Shown here one piece after another: positions 18,902-27,793 of a stretch of 48,239 nt of DNA; positions within the stretch are counted from its first letter, which is position 1, and every line of letters begins with the position of its first letter. Made by a program: the position numbers and the translations under genes. This DNA is from Planctomycetota bacterium (GTDB taxonomy: Bacteria > Planctomycetota > Planctomycetia > Gemmatales > Gemmataceae). The notes under the pieces were generated by a model. It had not been told where the DNA came from. It made no database searches and saw only the letters and a program-made list of their open reading frames with translations. The DNA lies in the NCBI GenBank assembly GCA_021809185.1, contig JAKBAI010000010.1, positions 1 through 48,239 on the forward strand, read 5' to 3'.

Positions 18902-19007
18902 AATCGGCCCATTTTTGCACTACAGAGCTTAGTGAATTCCGCTCTAGATATTACGGGAAAAATGATCATAAAATAGAATGGTGAAAATCATTTTTGGGAG
19001 AAAAGTG

Positions 19008-19151
19008 ATGAAAAACGCGATTAAAATAGTTTTATTGGTCCTATTCATGTCGATTGTGATCATCTTAAAAACTCGATCGATTCAAGATCTTTTATTTGGT
19101 GAGCCGAAAAATCATTCGATTCAATATGAATATTCTGTGCGGTTCAAGTAA
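19008..19151 (+). CDS. 47-residue single-pass membrane peptide
   Basis: A short gene of 47 residues. GGGAG lies 8 nt before the ATG. The peptide starts MKNAIKIVLLVLFMSIVIIL, a basic start followed by one membrane helix, then a 27-residue polar tail with Arg, Lys and Tyr (KTRSIQDLLFGEPKNHS and onward). It ends 86 nt before the favoured kinase start, on the same strand, so cotranscription is likely. Whether it is a partner or regulator of the kinase is inference. No family is recognised. Confidence 0.6.
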   Translation: MKNAIKIVLLVLFMSIVIILKTRSIQDLLFGEPKNHSIQYEYSVRFK

Positions 19152-19237
19152 AATCTTTATCAGGGGTGATTGGAAATAACGAGCAAAAATGTAAGTTAAC
19201 TGATGAAAAAACAAAAGCAAATTCAGAGAGAAAAGAT

Positions 19238-22200
19238 ATGAAAAAAGGGGATTTGCTACGAGTTAAAAAAGCGATTCAATTGTTTGATGAGGCACTGGAA
19301 AGTGGCCAAGCCATTACAACCGAGGAAGCTTGTGCCCGAGCGAATTGTTCGGATCTGCTCGATCTATTGAAAGCAAGTCTAGCGAAACGTGGGAGTGTGG
19401 AAAAGTCCCTAAATCCCGAAGAGGAGAATGAAAAAACGCCGCCAATTCCCTTATTTCAAGAGCCGTATCGGGGCTTGTCTCATTTAGCTGCGGGGGGATT
19501 GGGGGATGTCTATTTAGCAGAAGATAAAAAATTTCATCGGGTCGTCGCCATTAAAGTGATGAAAAAATTGGTCGCTCTCGATGAAAAAGAGACCAAACGG
19601 TTTTTACGAGAAGCAGAAATCACCTCCAAGTTAAATACCACAGGGGTAGTACCGATTCACGATTTTGGCCAATGCCAAGATGGAAGACCTTATTATGTAA
19701 TGAGTTACATTCGTGGCAAAACCCTCCATGAGGCGATAGACGATTTTCATCAAAATAATATTGAAAATAATAAACAACCTGGCCAGAAAGTAATTGAATT
19801 TCAGCGATTGTTGCGCAATCTGTTGCGTATCTGTTCAATTGTTTCCGTTGCTCATCAGCAAGGGATTATTCATCGTGATTTGAAACCTGCAAACATTCTC
19901 CTCAGCACCGATGGGGAGGTGCGCGTATTAGACTGGGGGTTAGCTACCCCAGTTCCAGTAAACAATAGTAACAAGCAGACGGGGAAGTCTCTCGCCAAAG
20001 CAGAATCCTCCCACCTATCATCACCATCATCTTTACCATTATCATTACCATCTGGTTCGTTTCCAGAACAAGTTTCAACGTTTGGTTTATCGACTCTGTC
20101 GCTAAAGATAAATGCCAGAAGTAAAGGGGCGGTTTCTATCCTCTCTGAATCCGATTCTGATTCTAGCAACCAAGTCGAAAACAAGACGAAAGAAGCCACA
20201 CGCGAGACAAAAAAACAGGATAAGGACGATTCTCGAAATCTTTCAGGACAGGACTACTCTGTGCAAGAATCGCTCGGTTCAGAAGAGTCTCATTCCAACA
20301 AAGGCGACTATTTTTCCCATTTACCGATCAAAACAGAGGTGGAGCGTTCACAAATCGGCTACTGGAAAGGATCCCCAGCCTATATGAGTCCGGAACAAGC
20401 ACAAGCCCGGGGGGAATTGACAGAATTATCGGACCAGTTTAGCTTGGGTGCCATTTTATACAAAATCCTCACGGGAACGATTCCGTATCGAGGTTCTACA
20501 GATCATGCTATTGTTGAAGAGGTGAAACAAGGGAATATCGTGCCTCCGGAACAACAAACTCGCAACCATCCCGCCTTTAAAACCCCTTCAGCGCTGGTGG
20601 CGATTTGTTTAAAGGCAATGTCTCTTTCGCCAAGCCAGCGCTATCCCACTGTTGCAGATTTTGCTCATGATCTGGAATGCTGGTTGGCCGATGAACCCGT
20701 TGAAGTATATCGCGAACCGTTTGCGGTTCGATCCCGGCGCTGGGTTAAAAGACATCGTACCCTGGTAGCCTCTGCTCTGGGAATGAGCGGCATCGCTTTG
20801 GCAAGTGGTGTTATACTTGCACTGCAAATGCGAAATAGTTATATAGAACTATCTAAAATCAATCAAGACCTGGAGAATTCACAGCTAAAAATTACACAGG
20901 CGAATAAAGATCTAGAGAATAGTTATCAACAGTTGAAGAGTTCCTATCGATTAGAACAAAAGAATTTTGAGGAGGTTGATCGCAGTTTACTCGAGATTGC
21001 CGCCAAGATCATGAGCCGAGGTTGGGGGGATGCGAAAACCACGGCACCGATTCGCGCTGCGGTTTTGACGGAGGTGGCCGATCATTATACCCGCTATATC
21101 GAGGATAATATAAACAAATCTGAAACCCGAATTGAGCTTGCCTTGGCCTATTTTCGCCGAGGGAGCCTCAAGCTTTTTCTTGCACAAATCCCGGAATCGG
21201 TCTTTACCGATTTCAAAAAAGCAAAATCACTCTTGCAATCTCTAGCAACGGCAACAGATCCAGAAAAAATTGAAAAAAATACTCTGAACACGGAAGCTCC
21301 AAAATCAGATAGGTCAGGAGGAGGTGTTCAGCTGGGGCAGATGCCGCTGTCAGCGGATGAATTTAATTATGCAGTAGCCATTGTCGATCAAGCTTTGGGC
21401 GAAGCCTATTACAAAGCCGGTCGTGACAGCGAAGCTTTGCCCTATTTACAACTGGCCTATGATCGCTTAGAGCCATTTTTGAAAAAAGGGGGGTCGTTCC
21501 CGGTAAACCGCTTTAATTTCGGCTTCAAATCCGCGGAAAAATCGGTGATCAGTTTAGCTAATTTGGTCAAGATGATGATTCTGATCGAACGCAATATCGA
21601 TCTGGGCAATCGTTTTGTCAAGGCGAAGACGAGCATATCCAAACAGCATCGTGAATTATTATGCCGGCAAGCAGTTGAAATCGATCGTCATTTCGAGAAA
21701 GAAGAAAAAGAGATAACAGCGGAGGCTAAACCGATTTATCGATTTTTTCAGGCCGATTTCAAGCTTATCCTCGCCGAGTTAGAAAACTCCTTACAATTAA
21801 TCCCTGCTGCTAGAAAACATTTGCAGGAAGCCAAGGAGATTTTTTCTATTCAAAATCCCAATGGTCAACTAGACTTCGAAAGAAAATTTTCCCTGGCGCG
21901 TTGTCTGCATAGACAATTCGAATTGCTGAATCAGCAAGAAAGACTACTGCCCAGCGCTCAAGTCTATTTGCATAAAGCTAATGAGCAATTAACTGAAATT
22001 TTGGCAAAATCATGGGATGTAGATCCGTTTTCGATGGAAGCTTCTGCTTGCATCGAACAAGCGGAGATTCTCTATTCGATGATTCTCACCGAGGGTAATA
22101 GTTCTACCCCAGAAAAATTGAAGAATTGGGCTTTCGAATACAATACCTATCTCAACCGTTTTGCTCAATTTTCTGATCGGGATATTGGGGATCGTTATCG

Positions 22201-22939
22201 TGCGATCTGTTTGCGGATTAGCGAAGCAGAACTGTTATTGGAACAATTCCCGCAATCGAAAATAAGTTCTTATCTCGAATCGGCTCATTTAGCTTGCTCC
22301 GATGCTAGGCTGGAATGTAATCGGTTAATTCAGTTGATTCCTGGAGAGAGTCGATATCAAGAATTATTGTTCGAGATCGATTGTTTAGATATGAATACTC
22401 TTTTGACTGCCAATAAATCGATTGAAAACCAGTTGCAGATAACATCCTCTCTGGCCGATAAGATTGTTAAACAGACTCAAAATTTAGAGGAAAAATTGAC
22501 GTTCCAAGTGAATTTACTGCGCTTAGAGGCCATCTATCTCGCTGGCCAGAAGAAGAATTATAAACTAGCCCTTGCCAAAATCCGCAACGCTCTCAATAAT
22601 TGTCAGATTTATTTGAAAGATCACTCACGCCCAGATTGGATGACCGAGACCACCAACGAGCTGTCACGTTTAGAAGCACTGGTTCTGGTCCAACGCGGTT
22701 TGGATAGCTTAGATCAGCCTATGTTATCCTTTCTTTCAAGAGAATTATTGAAGGACCAAGCCAACAAAGATTTGCAACAAGCAAAATCGATCCTTCAATC
22801 GATCAAGAACCTCCCTGTTGCAGCTCGGCAGGGTGCCATGCAAGGGATCGATCTTCTAGAGAAAAAAATCGCAGGTAATCTATCCGAATCAGAAAGCTTT
22901 ATGGATACGATTCGAAAAAACCTCCTACCGAAAAAATAG
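19238..22939 (+). CDS. Transmembrane Ser/Thr protein kinase with large insert
   Basis: Hanks-type kinase. The frame is open from a GTG at 19166, but ATG 19238, after GAGAGAAAAG, is preferred, giving 1233 residues. In numbering from the GTG: glycine loop AAGGLGDVYLAE, catalytic lysine in VAIKVMKKL, HRDLKPANIL, and DWGLATP from 256 (Trp for Phe, common in planctomycete kinases). GSPAYMSPEQ begins only at 402. About 145 residues separate the two, against roughly 25 in ordinary kinases, and the insert is Ser/Lys/Glu-rich. A membrane helix follows at about 533-555, then a short coiled coil and some 650 residues of helical, TPR-like sequence. If the C-terminal part is extracytoplasmic it could sense; topology is inferred. 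Likely cotranscribed with the 47-residue peptide. Confidence 0.9.
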   Translation: MKKGDLLRVKKAIQLFDEALESGQAITTEEACARANCSDLLDLLKASLAKRGSVEKSLNPEEENEKTPPIPLFQEPYRGLSHLAAGGLGDVYLAEDKKFHRVVAIKVMKKLVALDEKETKRFLREAEITSKLNTTGVVPIHDFGQCQDGRPYYVMSYIRGKTLHEAIDDFHQNNIENNKQPGQKVIEFQRLLRNLLRICSIVSVAHQQGIIHRDLKPANILLSTDGEVRVLDWGLATPVPVNNSNKQTGKSLAKAESSHLSSPSSLPLSLPSGSFPEQVSTFGLSTLSLKINARSKGAVSILSESDSDSSNQVENKTKEATRETKKQDKDDSRNLSGQDYSVQESLGSEESHSNKGDYFSHLPIKTEVERSQIGYWKGSPAYMSPEQAQARGELTELSDQFSLGAILYKILTGTIPYRGSTDHAIVEEVKQGNIVPPEQQTRNHPAFKTPSALVAICLKAMSLSPSQRYPTVADFAHDLECWLADEPVEVYREPFAVRSRRWVKRHRTLVASALGMSGIALASGVILALQMRNSYIELSKINQDLENSQLKITQANKDLENSYQQLKSSYRLEQKNFEEVDRSLLEIAAKIMSRGWGDAKTTAPIRAAVLTEVADHYTRYIEDNINKSETRIELALAYFRRGSLKLFLAQIPESVFTDFKKAKSLLQSLATATDPEKIEKNTLNTEAPKSDRSGGGVQLGQMPLSADEFNYAVAIVDQALGEAYYKAGRDSEALPYLQLAYDRLEPFLKKGGSFPVNRFNFGFKSAEKSVISLANLVKMMILIERNIDLGNRFVKAKTSISKQHRELLCRQAVEIDRHFEKEEKEITAEAKPIYRFFQADFKLILAELENSLQLIPAARKHLQEAKEIFSIQNPNGQLDFERKFSLARCLHRQFELLNQQERLLPSAQVYLHKANEQLTEILAKSWDVDPFSMEASACIEQAEILYSMILTEGNSSTPEKLKNWAFEYNTYLNRFAQFSDRDIGDRYRAICLRISEAELLLEQFPQSKISSYLESAHLACSDARLECNRLIQLIPGESRYQELLFEIDCLDMNTLLTANKSIENQLQITSSLADKIVKQTQNLEEKLTFQVNLLRLEAIYLAGQKKNYKLALAKIRNALNNCQIYLKDHSRPDWMTETTNELSRLEALVLVQRGLDSLDQPMLSFLSRELLKDQANKDLQQAKSILQSIKNLPVAARQGAMQGIDLLEKKIAGNLSESESFMDTIRKNLLPKK

Positions 22940-22970
22940 GATGGATGAAAATTCCAAAATAAGGAGGCCC

Positions 22971-23081
22971 TCAGACTTTTTTCTTGTTAGCGATCCATTC
23001 GAAAAAATGTTTGATGGCAGCGAGTGCACGAGGATCAGGATCATCTATCGAACCGGTTAGTTTTTCATTGCTGCTGACCAC
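22971..23081 (-). CDS. Possible tiny ORF or gene remnant
   Basis: 36 codons from a GTG, ending at TGA 22973-22971, in the convergent gap beyond the terminator of the DUF1549 gene. The translation contains DPDPRALAAIKHFFEWIANK, which reads like a natural protein C-terminus. No ribosome site precedes the GTG and a TGA blocks the frame upstream. It may be a decayed gene tail or chance. Confidence 0.2.
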   Translation of the reverse strand: MVSSNEKLTGSIDDPDPRALAAIKHFFEWIANKKKV

Positions 23082-23154
23082 GCTTGGAGGAGAGCTTGCC
23101 TCTATTCCAAATTTTGATCAAGGTCAAATCTTGGTCAAATCCGAGCATAAAAAA

Positions 23155-23196
23155 ACTCTCGGAATTGCTATTCTTGAAAAGAGCAATTCCGAGAGT
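23155..23196 (-). terminator. Intrinsic terminator of the DUF1549/DUF1553 gene
   Basis: Perfect 15-bp stem (23155-23169 with 23182-23196), a 12-nt loop, and a T run on the minus strand directly after the stem (GAGAGTTTTTTTATGC). It lies 32 nt past the stop. Confidence 0.88.
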
Positions 23197-23227
23197 AAAT
23201 TTACTTGGTTAAGTATATCTGAGATTC

Positions 23228-25810
23228 TTACTGATTAAAGAGGAACTCTTTGGTGTTAATCAAAGCCCAGATAATATTTTCGTAAGCCTGTTTTTTATCT
23301 TTTTCATGTTTCTTCAGATGACTCAATGCTGCATCTAAATCTGCTGAAGAAGGTTTGCGAGCGAAGGCCCAGAGAAATAGTTCCTGAACTTTTTCTTGAT
23401 CGGAACGTTTATCTTTTACCAGCATATCGGATCGAGAGTTGGCTCTAGCCAATTTGTTTTGAACCTCATCGGAATTCAAAAGGTGCAAAGCCTGTGCTAG
23501 ATTCGCTTCGTTGACTCGTTCGCATTCACAAGCACTAATTCGCTGAGGGCGACCAAAGACATCCAGGAAGTAAGAGGAGAACGATTCATCCGGAAGTTTC
23601 AGAGCACGATTGGGTGCAAACTTATCCGTAGGGAGTCCGTTGAACTGAGTTGGGCTAGCAGTAACTTCGGAAATCGCATCGAGGAGGACTTCTGCCGAGA
23701 GACGTTTTGGATAATACCGTGCATAAGTCTGTTTGTCGTTTTGATTGAACGAATTGGGAACAGCGCTGAGTTGATAAGTTCTGCTCTTGCAAATGACCTT
23801 AACCATATGTTTAAGACTATATTTATGATCGATCAATTCTTTGGCGAGCGTATCGAGCAATTCTGGGTTCGAAGGAGGGTTGGTAATACGCATATCATCA
23901 AGAGGATCAACAATCCCGCGTCCAAAGAAATGTGCCCAGTATCGGTTAGCGACGGCTTTGGCAAAGAATGGATTTTTTGGATCGGTCATCCAGTTGACTA
24001 AAGCTTCGCGCGGATCTTCATCGGCAGGGATATTCATATCGGGACCATCCAGTGCCCGAGTCGCAGCAACCTTATTGGTCCGTTTGTTGATCACATTGCC
24101 ATCCGAGCGGGTGTAGACAATCATGCGATTGATCTGCTGAGTGGTTGTGGGAACCTGAATCACTTTCTTAGAAACACGAGCAAAAAAGCTGGCCATACCC
24201 CAGTAATCGTCCTGGCTCCATTTTTCGTATGGATGATGGTGGCAGTTTGCGCAAGCAATACGTAATCCCAGAAAGACCTGAGCGGTATCGTCGACAAATT
24301 GCTCTGGCTTCTGCAAGTCTTGGTACCATACCGAGGGAGGGGATTTTTGCACATCGCCAGTAGCAAGTAAGATCTCTCGAACAAATTCATCGTATGGTTT
24401 GTCGTTGGTGATCGATTCTTTAATCCAAGCATGGAAGGCGAAAGTTCCTTCAGCTCGGTTCATATTCTGGCCCCCCTGGCCACGTTTGACTCGAAGAATA
24501 TCAGCCCATTTGTTGGCGAAATAGTAGGCATATTCATTGGAATCGACAAGCCGATCTACCAATTGATCCCGTTTGTTTGCTTGTTTATCGTTGACAAAAT
24601 CTTCTACTTGTTTAGGAGTTGGCAGGGTACCTGTTACATCCAGATAAACTCGGCGAATGAAATTTTCATCGGAAGCAAGATCTGAAGGAACTAAATTGAG
24701 TTCACGCCATTTTTTGGCGGTGAACCGATCGACGATAGTCTGTTCCTTGAATGTCCAATTAGGGGTTTTGAGTTTTTGAGGAACCGTTGCTCGGAATGTC
24801 GCAACCTTCCCTTGATAACGAGCCATGATTGCTGCTTCGCCACTGAGATTTAGCGTGCGGACCAACCCGGTGGTATCGACGATGGCAATTTCTTGATCGT
24901 TACTTTCATACTGTGCTCGGCGAGTGATGTCCAAAATAGTGCCATCCGAATAATGGGCGTACACCGCGAACTGCTGTTTGGCCATTGTTGGCATGATGCG
25001 GTGATCCGGATAAATAGAGATTTTGGTAACCGTGGGATCGGTCGGTTTGCCATAAGGCATACCCGCAGCAATCCAGCGCCGAACTAATTTGTATTCATCA
25101 GAATCTTTTTCCATCTTTTTGCCGCCACCGTGAGCCACGGCACCCACCGCTTTTACTAACAGTAGGCTATTTTCTGGAGAAGAGGGCATTAATCGACGAC
25201 CGCGACCTTCTTTCACTAATGCCGTAAAATCGGTTTCTGGTTCGAAGCCGAGAAGCGAAAGTTTAAAGCCGTTTTGACCACTGGCCTTGCCATGGCAACC
25301 ACCGCTATTACAAGTTAGTTTCGTAAAAACTGGAACCACCTGATTCGCAAAATTGATCGGTAAATTTTCGGTCATGTGGTTAACTTCAATGGGAATCGAT
25401 GCTATCTTGTCCCCATAAGTGGCGAGAATCTTTCCTGAACCGTTTGCCAAAGGAAGAACTCGGCCATTCGTTAAAATTTGTGCGACAACTGCACCCTGGG
25501 TTCTGGTCGAATCAGTGCTTTTGGGAGCTTCAGGAATCAATTGGTACTGGACTTCTCCCGTTAAATCGTATAAGCGGCCATCGGTCCCAAATGCCGTTAC
25601 TATCAATTGTGCTGCTTCATCAATACCGTTCAAGGTGATCTTGCCCGGATATAATTCCATTTTCGAAATTTCATTCGGTTTAATAGCATTCGATGGTAGG
25701 TTTCCAGTCGCTTGCCGCTGGGCATCCTCAGCTCGGAGCGCAGGAGAATAGAAAATTGTTATTTGAAATAGGATTAATGATAAGCAAGTAATCCGTAATT
25801 TGTTATTCAT
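23228..25810 (-). CDS. Exported DUF1549/DUF1553 protein with haem-c-like motif
   Basis: 860 residues, planctomycete-specific architecture. Signal peptide (1-27). An immunoglobulin-like region (about 45-145), then a cytochrome-like segment with CNSGGCH (167-173) and MPSSPENSLLL, a second Ig-like region (about 265-350), DUF1549 (about 370-570) with CANCHHHPYEKW, and DUF1553 (about 600-850) with NRYWAHFFGRGIVDP. These proteins are extracytoplasmic and abundant in Planctomycetota. Haem attachment at CxxxxCH or CxxCH is suspected, with function unproven. GGAG precedes the ATG by 9 nt. The common partner, a DUF1501 gene, is missing on both sides. Confidence 0.9.
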   Translation of the reverse strand: MNNKLRITCLSLILFQITIFYSPALRAEDAQRQATGNLPSNAIKPNEISKMELYPGKITLNGIDEAAQLIVTAFGTDGRLYDLTGEVQYQLIPEAPKSTDSTRTQGAVVAQILTNGRVLPLANGSGKILATYGDKIASIPIEVNHMTENLPINFANQVVPVFTKLTCNSGGCHGKASGQNGFKLSLLGFEPETDFTALVKEGRGRRLMPSSPENSLLLVKAVGAVAHGGGKKMEKDSDEYKLVRRWIAAGMPYGKPTDPTVTKISIYPDHRIMPTMAKQQFAVYAHYSDGTILDITRRAQYESNDQEIAIVDTTGLVRTLNLSGEAAIMARYQGKVATFRATVPQKLKTPNWTFKEQTIVDRFTAKKWRELNLVPSDLASDENFIRRVYLDVTGTLPTPKQVEDFVNDKQANKRDQLVDRLVDSNEYAYYFANKWADILRVKRGQGGQNMNRAEGTFAFHAWIKESITNDKPYDEFVREILLATGDVQKSPPSVWYQDLQKPEQFVDDTAQVFLGLRIACANCHHHPYEKWSQDDYWGMASFFARVSKKVIQVPTTTQQINRMIVYTRSDGNVINKRTNKVAATRALDGPDMNIPADEDPREALVNWMTDPKNPFFAKAVANRYWAHFFGRGIVDPLDDMRITNPPSNPELLDTLAKELIDHKYSLKHMVKVICKSRTYQLSAVPNSFNQNDKQTYARYYPKRLSAEVLLDAISEVTASPTQFNGLPTDKFAPNRALKLPDESFSSYFLDVFGRPQRISACECERVNEANLAQALHLLNSDEVQNKLARANSRSDMLVKDKRSDQEKVQELFLWAFARKPSSADLDAALSHLKKHEKDKKQAYENIIWALINTKEFLFNQ

Positions 25811-26627
25811 GGTTTAACTCTCCATGGGAAAATTTAGAGACCTTTAATCACTGGGGCATTTCAGCTATTCGTATGGGTTTTTCCGTTTTGGGGAATAACC
25901 TTACAAAATTCAACTTTATCTTGATTCAACGTTATATTGGCGATCATTATCTTGTGTTGATTATTATTTACCTTTCACCGATATCCAACCAGTTGTTTAG
26001 AATCTGTTTCTAGTAAAATTATCATTCTAATGAAGCGATACGTAAGAATCAGTAACGATTCGTTTTCGCGGAATATTACAAACTCTCGAAATCCTCGTTA
26101 GCGGATTATAGTGAAATGGATTATTTTGCTTATGATTCCATTTTATCCAATTTAGTTGAGGATGAACCATTCTTTTGCACTTTTCTCTTAGGCTTTATTT
26201 ATGCGATATATTACAAAGCCCAATTTTTTGAGTAAATATTTTGAAAGAATACTATTTTGGAGTAATTTCAAAAAAACAAAATAAATTACCACAGATTATT
26301 TTTTGAAATCGTTTAACGGTAGGTATTTTCGGTGGGTAAATTAATATCTATCATATTTTGAGGGATCTGGGAGTTTTTTTCAAGAGAGATTTGGCCAACT
26401 TTTTTGTTTTTTGGAAAAAAATAGCCCACTTTTATCAATTAAAGAATTTTATTTGATTATAATTCCGTAAAAATAGACTTAATTTATCCATTGTTTGAGA
26501 TTTATTGGTTATGTTGAGGTAAATTATTTTAATCTCCAATTTGCTATACAATAATAATAGTTGAGGGTTATTTGAGGATGAATGGTCCAGAAGTGAACCC
26601 ATCTTGACGAATACGAAAGAACAATTT
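25811..26627. other. Long A+T-rich divergent intergenic region
   Basis: About 815 nt between two divergent genes (DUF1549/DUF1553 and rsmH), strongly A+T-rich, without a credible reading frame or stable hairpin. TGCTATACA at 26542-26550 resembles an extended -10 box about 80 nt before rsmH, but a -35 box is not evident. Confidence 0.5.
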
Positions 26628-27557
26628 ATGAGTTCCAAGCTGCGTCATCTACCTGTTTTGTCCAAAGAGGTACTTTCTCTGCTTCAGCCAAAGCCAGGGG
26701 AGGTGTGGTTCGATGCGACCGTGGGATTAGCTGGGCATAGCCAATTGATCTTAACGGCGATACAGCCAAATGGTCGATTGATCGCTATGGATCAAGATCC
26801 TGCGATGATGGTATTAGCACGCGAGAAGTTAGGAAATGAAAAGAATATACTGATATTTCAGGGGAATTTTGATCAGATAAGTGATTTGTTTGCTCAACAC
26901 CAAATTCCGTTAGTCGATGGACTGCTTGCCGATCTGGGTATCTGTTCGGTGCAGCTCGACGATCCTCAACGTGGTTTCAGTTTTCGCATGGAATGCCCGT
27001 TAGATATGAGAATGAATCAGGAGATAGGGGAACGAGCGGATCAGATAATAGCCCGGTCGGAAGAAGAAGAACTAGCCGACATTTTTTACTATTATGGTGA
27101 AGAGAGACAAAGTAGGCGAATAGCCAGAAAAATTGTTCAAGAAAGGAAAAAGCAAGCAATTACGACGACGGGTCAGCTCGCAAATATTGTTCGATCCTGT
27201 TTGCCGCGTTCTCCCAAACAGCGAATCGACCCAGCAACAAGAGTTTTCCAGGCCTTGCGGATCGCAGTCAATGATGAGTTGGGGGCACTGGAGCGCTTCT
27301 TGAGCCAGATTCCCAGTATCGTTAAGCCAGGGGGCCGTGTCGGGATTATCTCATTTCATTCTCTTGAAGATCGAATGGTAAAATTAGAGTTCAAGAAACA
27401 GGATCTTTGGAGTACGATTACTAGGAAACCGATCGAAGCTTCCGAAGAGGAACTAAAAGAAAATCCACGCTGTCGCAGTGCTAAGTTGAGAGTTGCTATT
27501 CTCAAAGACCCTTCTGGTCAGCCCGTTTCGAACGAAACGAATCTAGGGATCGGGTAG
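26628..27557 (+). CDS. rsmH: 16S rRNA (cytosine1402-N4)-methyltransferase RsmH
   Basis: RsmH (MraW) uses S-adenosylmethionine to N4-methylate C1402 in the ribosomal P site. The frame opens with a TTG at 26604, but ATG 26628 gives MSSKLRHLPVLSKEVL, matching the family start, and 309 residues, the normal length. Motifs are FDATVGLAGHS (SAM-binding loop), MDQDPAM, LLADLGICSVQLDDPQRGFSF, RVFQALRIAVNDEL and GGRVGIISFHSLEDRMVK. Elsewhere rsmH sits in the division/cell-wall cluster next to mraZ and ftsL. None of those genes is adjacent here. The ribosome site is weak for either start. Confidence 0.95.
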   Translation: MSSKLRHLPVLSKEVLSLLQPKPGEVWFDATVGLAGHSQLILTAIQPNGRLIAMDQDPAMMVLAREKLGNEKNILIFQGNFDQISDLFAQHQIPLVDGLLADLGICSVQLDDPQRGFSFRMECPLDMRMNQEIGERADQIIARSEEEELADIFYYYGEERQSRRIARKIVQERKKQAITTTGQLANIVRSCLPRSPKQRIDPATRVFQALRIAVNDELGALERFLSQIPSIVKPGGRVGIISFHSLEDRMVKLEFKKQDLWSTITRKPIEASEEELKENPRCRSAKLRVAILKDPSGQPVSNETNLGIG

Positions 27558-27793
27558 CAACCATTATAAAATAAAGATGGATTAAAATAAGGATTGAGAT
27601 CTGATCGACCAGGAATATCGTTTAGATCGATTTTACTAATAGGGATTTAGAAATAAAGATAGTTATACATCAATACAGTTAAGTTGAAGAGGGTAATAGA
27701 AGAGAGTAATTCAGCGGAGGGTAGTTATAAATTCATTGGAATTTTAACCGCAAAACAATTCGATAATCTCGTAAATAAAGGGAGTTATTTACA

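Noticed and set aside
22984-23238. Plus-strand frame of 84 codons
   Set aside because: Runs through the terminator hairpin of the DUF1549/DUF1553 gene and has no ribosome site.
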